In this document: positions 61,601 through 64,000 of the stretch, in pieces | How the letters are laid out: every line of letters begins with the position of its first letter | Position numbering within the stretch: the first letter of the stretch is position 1 | Origin: Amblyomma americanum | Taxonomy: Eukaryota > Arthropoda > Arachnida > Ixodida > Ixodidae | DNA length: 64,000 bases | Direction: 5' to 3' | Assembly (NCBI RefSeq): GCF_052857255.1 | Contig: NC_135502.1 | Span: forward strand, 190,227,257 to 190,291,256 | Translations under genes and position numbers: made by a program | The notes under the pieces: model-generated | Database searches by the model: none | Told to the model about the DNA's origin: nothing | What the model saw: only the letters and a program-made list of their open reading frames with translations

Positions 61601-64000
61601 GATGCCGTGTTCCTCGATGCTCCTTGTAGCGTCGTAACTCTCGGTATTACAGTAATTCAGCGTTTTCAGGTCGCTGTCGTAAATGCAGGTGTTTCACTCG
61701 AGCAATGCCGCCTGTTAGAACGAAGCCAAGAACCTGAACCAAATAGACGAAATGGTTCCTCAACATCATTCGCTCAGGGTGCCACCATGCCCAGTGCCAA
61801 AGAACGAAACATGACTAGATTTATAGCAGTGTGACGTCAATGTTGCAGCAGCTGGCGATGTTACGCTGGGCGACGTGAACAGTGGTGGATAGGTTCCACA
61901 CGTGCGGATGCCGTGTTGCTCGATGTTGCTTGTAGCGTCGTAACCCTCGGTATTACAGTAATTCAGCGTTTTCAGGTCGCTGTCTTAAATGCAGGTATTC
62001 ACTCGAGCAACGCAGCCTCGTATAACAAAGCCAAGAACCTGAACGAAAAAGACGAAATGGTTCCTCAACATCCCCTCGCTCAGAGTGTCACCATGCCCTG
62101 TGCCAAAGAACGAAACGTGACTCGATTTAAAGCAGTGTGACGTCAATGTTTCAGCAGGTGCCGATGTTACTATGGGGATCTTGAACAGCGGTGGGTCTGT
62201 TCCACAAGTGCTGATGCGTGTTGCTCGATGTTCCTTGTAGCGTCGTAACCCTCGGTATTACAGTAATTCAGCGTGTTCAGGTCTGCCCTAAATGCAGGTG
62301 TTCACTCGAGCAATGCAGCCTGGTAGAACGAAGCCAAGAACCTGAACCTAAAAGACGAAATGGTTCCTCAACATCCCCTCACTCAGGGTGCCAGCATGTT
62401 CAGTGCCAACGAACGAAGCGTGTCTCGATTTAAAGCAGTGTGACGTCAATGTTGCAGCAGTTGCCGATGTTTCCATGGGGATCGTGAACAGTGGTGGGTC
62501 GGTTCCACAAGTGCTGAAGCCTTGTTCCTCGATGATCCTTGTAGCGTCGTAACTCTCGGTATTATAGTAATTCAGCTTTTTCAGGTCGCTGTCGTAAATG
62601 CAGGTGTTCACTCGAGCAATGCAGCCTGGTAGAACGAAGCCAAGAAACTGAACCAAAAAGACGAAATGGTTCCTCAACATCACCTCGCTCAGCGTGCCAC
62701 CATGCCCAGTGCCAAAGAACGAAACGTGACTCGATTTAAAGCAGTGTGACGTCAATGTTGCAGCAGCTGCCAATGTTACGCTGGGCGACGTGAAGAGTGG
62801 TGGATAGGTTCCACACGTGCGGATGCCGTGTTGCTCGATGTTCATTGTAGCGTAGTAACCCTCGGTATTACAGTGATTCAGCGTTTTCAGGTCTGTCCTA
62901 AATGCAGGTGTTCACTCGAGCAAAGCAGTCTGGTAGAACGAAGCCAAGAACCTGTACCAAAAAGACTAAATGGTTCCTTAACATCATCTCGCTCAGGGTG
63001 CCACCACGCCCAGTTTAAAAGAACGAAGCGTGCCTAGATATATTGCAGTGTGACGTCAATGTTCCAGCAGCTGCCGATGTTACGCTGGAGGACGTGAACA
63101 GTGGTGAATCGGTTCCACACGTGCTGATGACGTGTTGCTCGATGTTCCTTGTAGCGTCGTAACCCTCGGTATTACAGTAATTCAGCGGTTTCACGTAGCT
63201 GTCCTAAATGCAGGTGTTCTCTCGAGCAATGCAGCCTGTAGTAGGAAGCCAAGAACCCGAACCAAAAGAACAAAATGGTTCCTCAACATCACCTCGATCA
63301 GGTTGCCACCACGGCCAGTTCCAAAGAACGAAGCGTGACTAGATTTATAGCAGTGCGACATCAATGTTGAAGCAGCTGCCAATGTTACGCTGGGGGACGT
63401 GAACAGTGGTGAATCGGTTCCACACCTGATGATGCCGTGTTCCTCGATGCCCTTGTAGCGTCGTAACTCTCGGTATTACAGTAATTCAGCGTTTTCAGGT
63501 CGCCGTCGTAAATGCAGTTGTTCAATCGAGCAATGCAGCCTGGTAGAACGAAGCCAAGAACCTGAACCAAAAAAGACGAAATGGTTCCTCAACATCCCCT
63601 CTCTCAGGGTGCCACCATGCCCAGTGCCAAAGAACGAAGCGTGACTCGATTTAAAGCAGTGTGACGTCAATGTTGCAGAAGCTGCCGATGTTACTATGGA
63701 GATCATGGGCAGTGGTGGGTCGGCTCCACAGGTACTGATGCCGTGTTGCTCGACGTTTCTTGTAGCGTCGTAACCCTCGGTATTACAGTAATTCAGCGTT
63801 TTAAGGTCGCGGTCCTAAATGCAGGTGCTCACTCGAGCAGTGCAGCCTGGTAGAACGAAGCCAAGAACCGGAACCAAAAAGGCGAAATGGTTCCTCAACA
63901 TCACCTCGCTCAGGGTGCCACCACGCCCAGTTCCAAAGAACGATGCGTGACTAGATTTATAGCAGTGCGACATCAATGTTGCAGCAGCTGCCAATGTTAC
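58619..64000. repeat. 306-bp satellite array, segment 10
   Basis: About 17-18 monomers continuing to the window end. The first resumes in the same monomer and near the same position where the array stopped at 55498, which confirms one insertion into a pre-existing array. It includes duplication E (61952-63590). No genes or further inserts are seen. Confidence 0.95.
61952..63590. repeat. Dispersed duplication E, copy 2
   Basis: Partner of 46600-48235, on the far side of the Penelope-like element. Confidence 0.75.

Noticed and set aside
94..63706. Many open reading frames of 60-300 codons on both strands across the array
   Set aside because: They repeat with the 306-bp monomer, have no recognised domain, and begin and end wherever monomer variants create or remove stops. 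They are shadows of the satellite, not separate genes.

Overview
This window is almost entirely one tandem satellite array from a eukaryote. I see no host protein-coding gene, rRNA or tRNA gene. The host is probably a chelicerate and most likely a hard tick. This rests on a tRNA-type SINE whose conserved middle (3327-3409) and distal part resemble repeats I know from tick genomes, and on a Penelope-like retroelement with a GIY-YIG endonuclease. It is recognition from memory, not a database match.

The basic unit is about 306 bp (102 codons, so phase is often kept from unit to unit). About 185-190 monomers fill 141-55498 and 58619-64000. Variant subtypes are visible. One has 'ttacgctgggg' where another has 'ttactatggggatc', and the latter usually goes with 'cctcgatgctcc'. 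A third has 'cagctctctgtc', one extra T in 'gtgtttcactcg', and 'aaatagacg'. Subtypes are arranged into higher-order repeats (HORs) of different ages: 3 x 2781 bp (2023-10365), a ~3961-bp unit in two full copies and one shortened copy (26010-36698), and 2 x 3545 bp (39391-46488). Older dispersed duplications lie at 19.7-21.1/23.1-24.5 kb, 47.8-49.8/52.7-54.7 kb and 46.6-48.2/62.0-63.6 kb. Monomers at about 12.7-18.4 kb are visibly more divergent.

Four kinds of foreign DNA interrupt the array. (1) A 633-bp minus-strand retroposon carrying the SINE is present six times with the same junctions and 9-bp target duplication, so it inserted once and was then amplified with the satellite. (2) A 64-bp fragment at 12117-12180 has a 13-bp target duplication. 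(3) A 169-bp insert, mostly a 132-bp palindrome without a loop, occurs in both copies of the 3545-bp HOR. (4) A 3.1-kb Penelope-like element at 55499-58618 is arranged as a partial head-to-tail tandem: a 5'-truncated copy holding only the GIY-YIG end, then a near-complete copy. The reading frame of the near-complete copy has three in-frame stops and no frameshift.

The long minus-strand reading frames in the satellite (up to 304 codons) follow from the monomer length and from a variant that avoids one stop. I do not treat them as genes. The window gives a readable history: SINE insertion, incorporation into a repeat unit, repeated block amplification, hairpin insertion and duplication, and an apparently late retroelement insertion.
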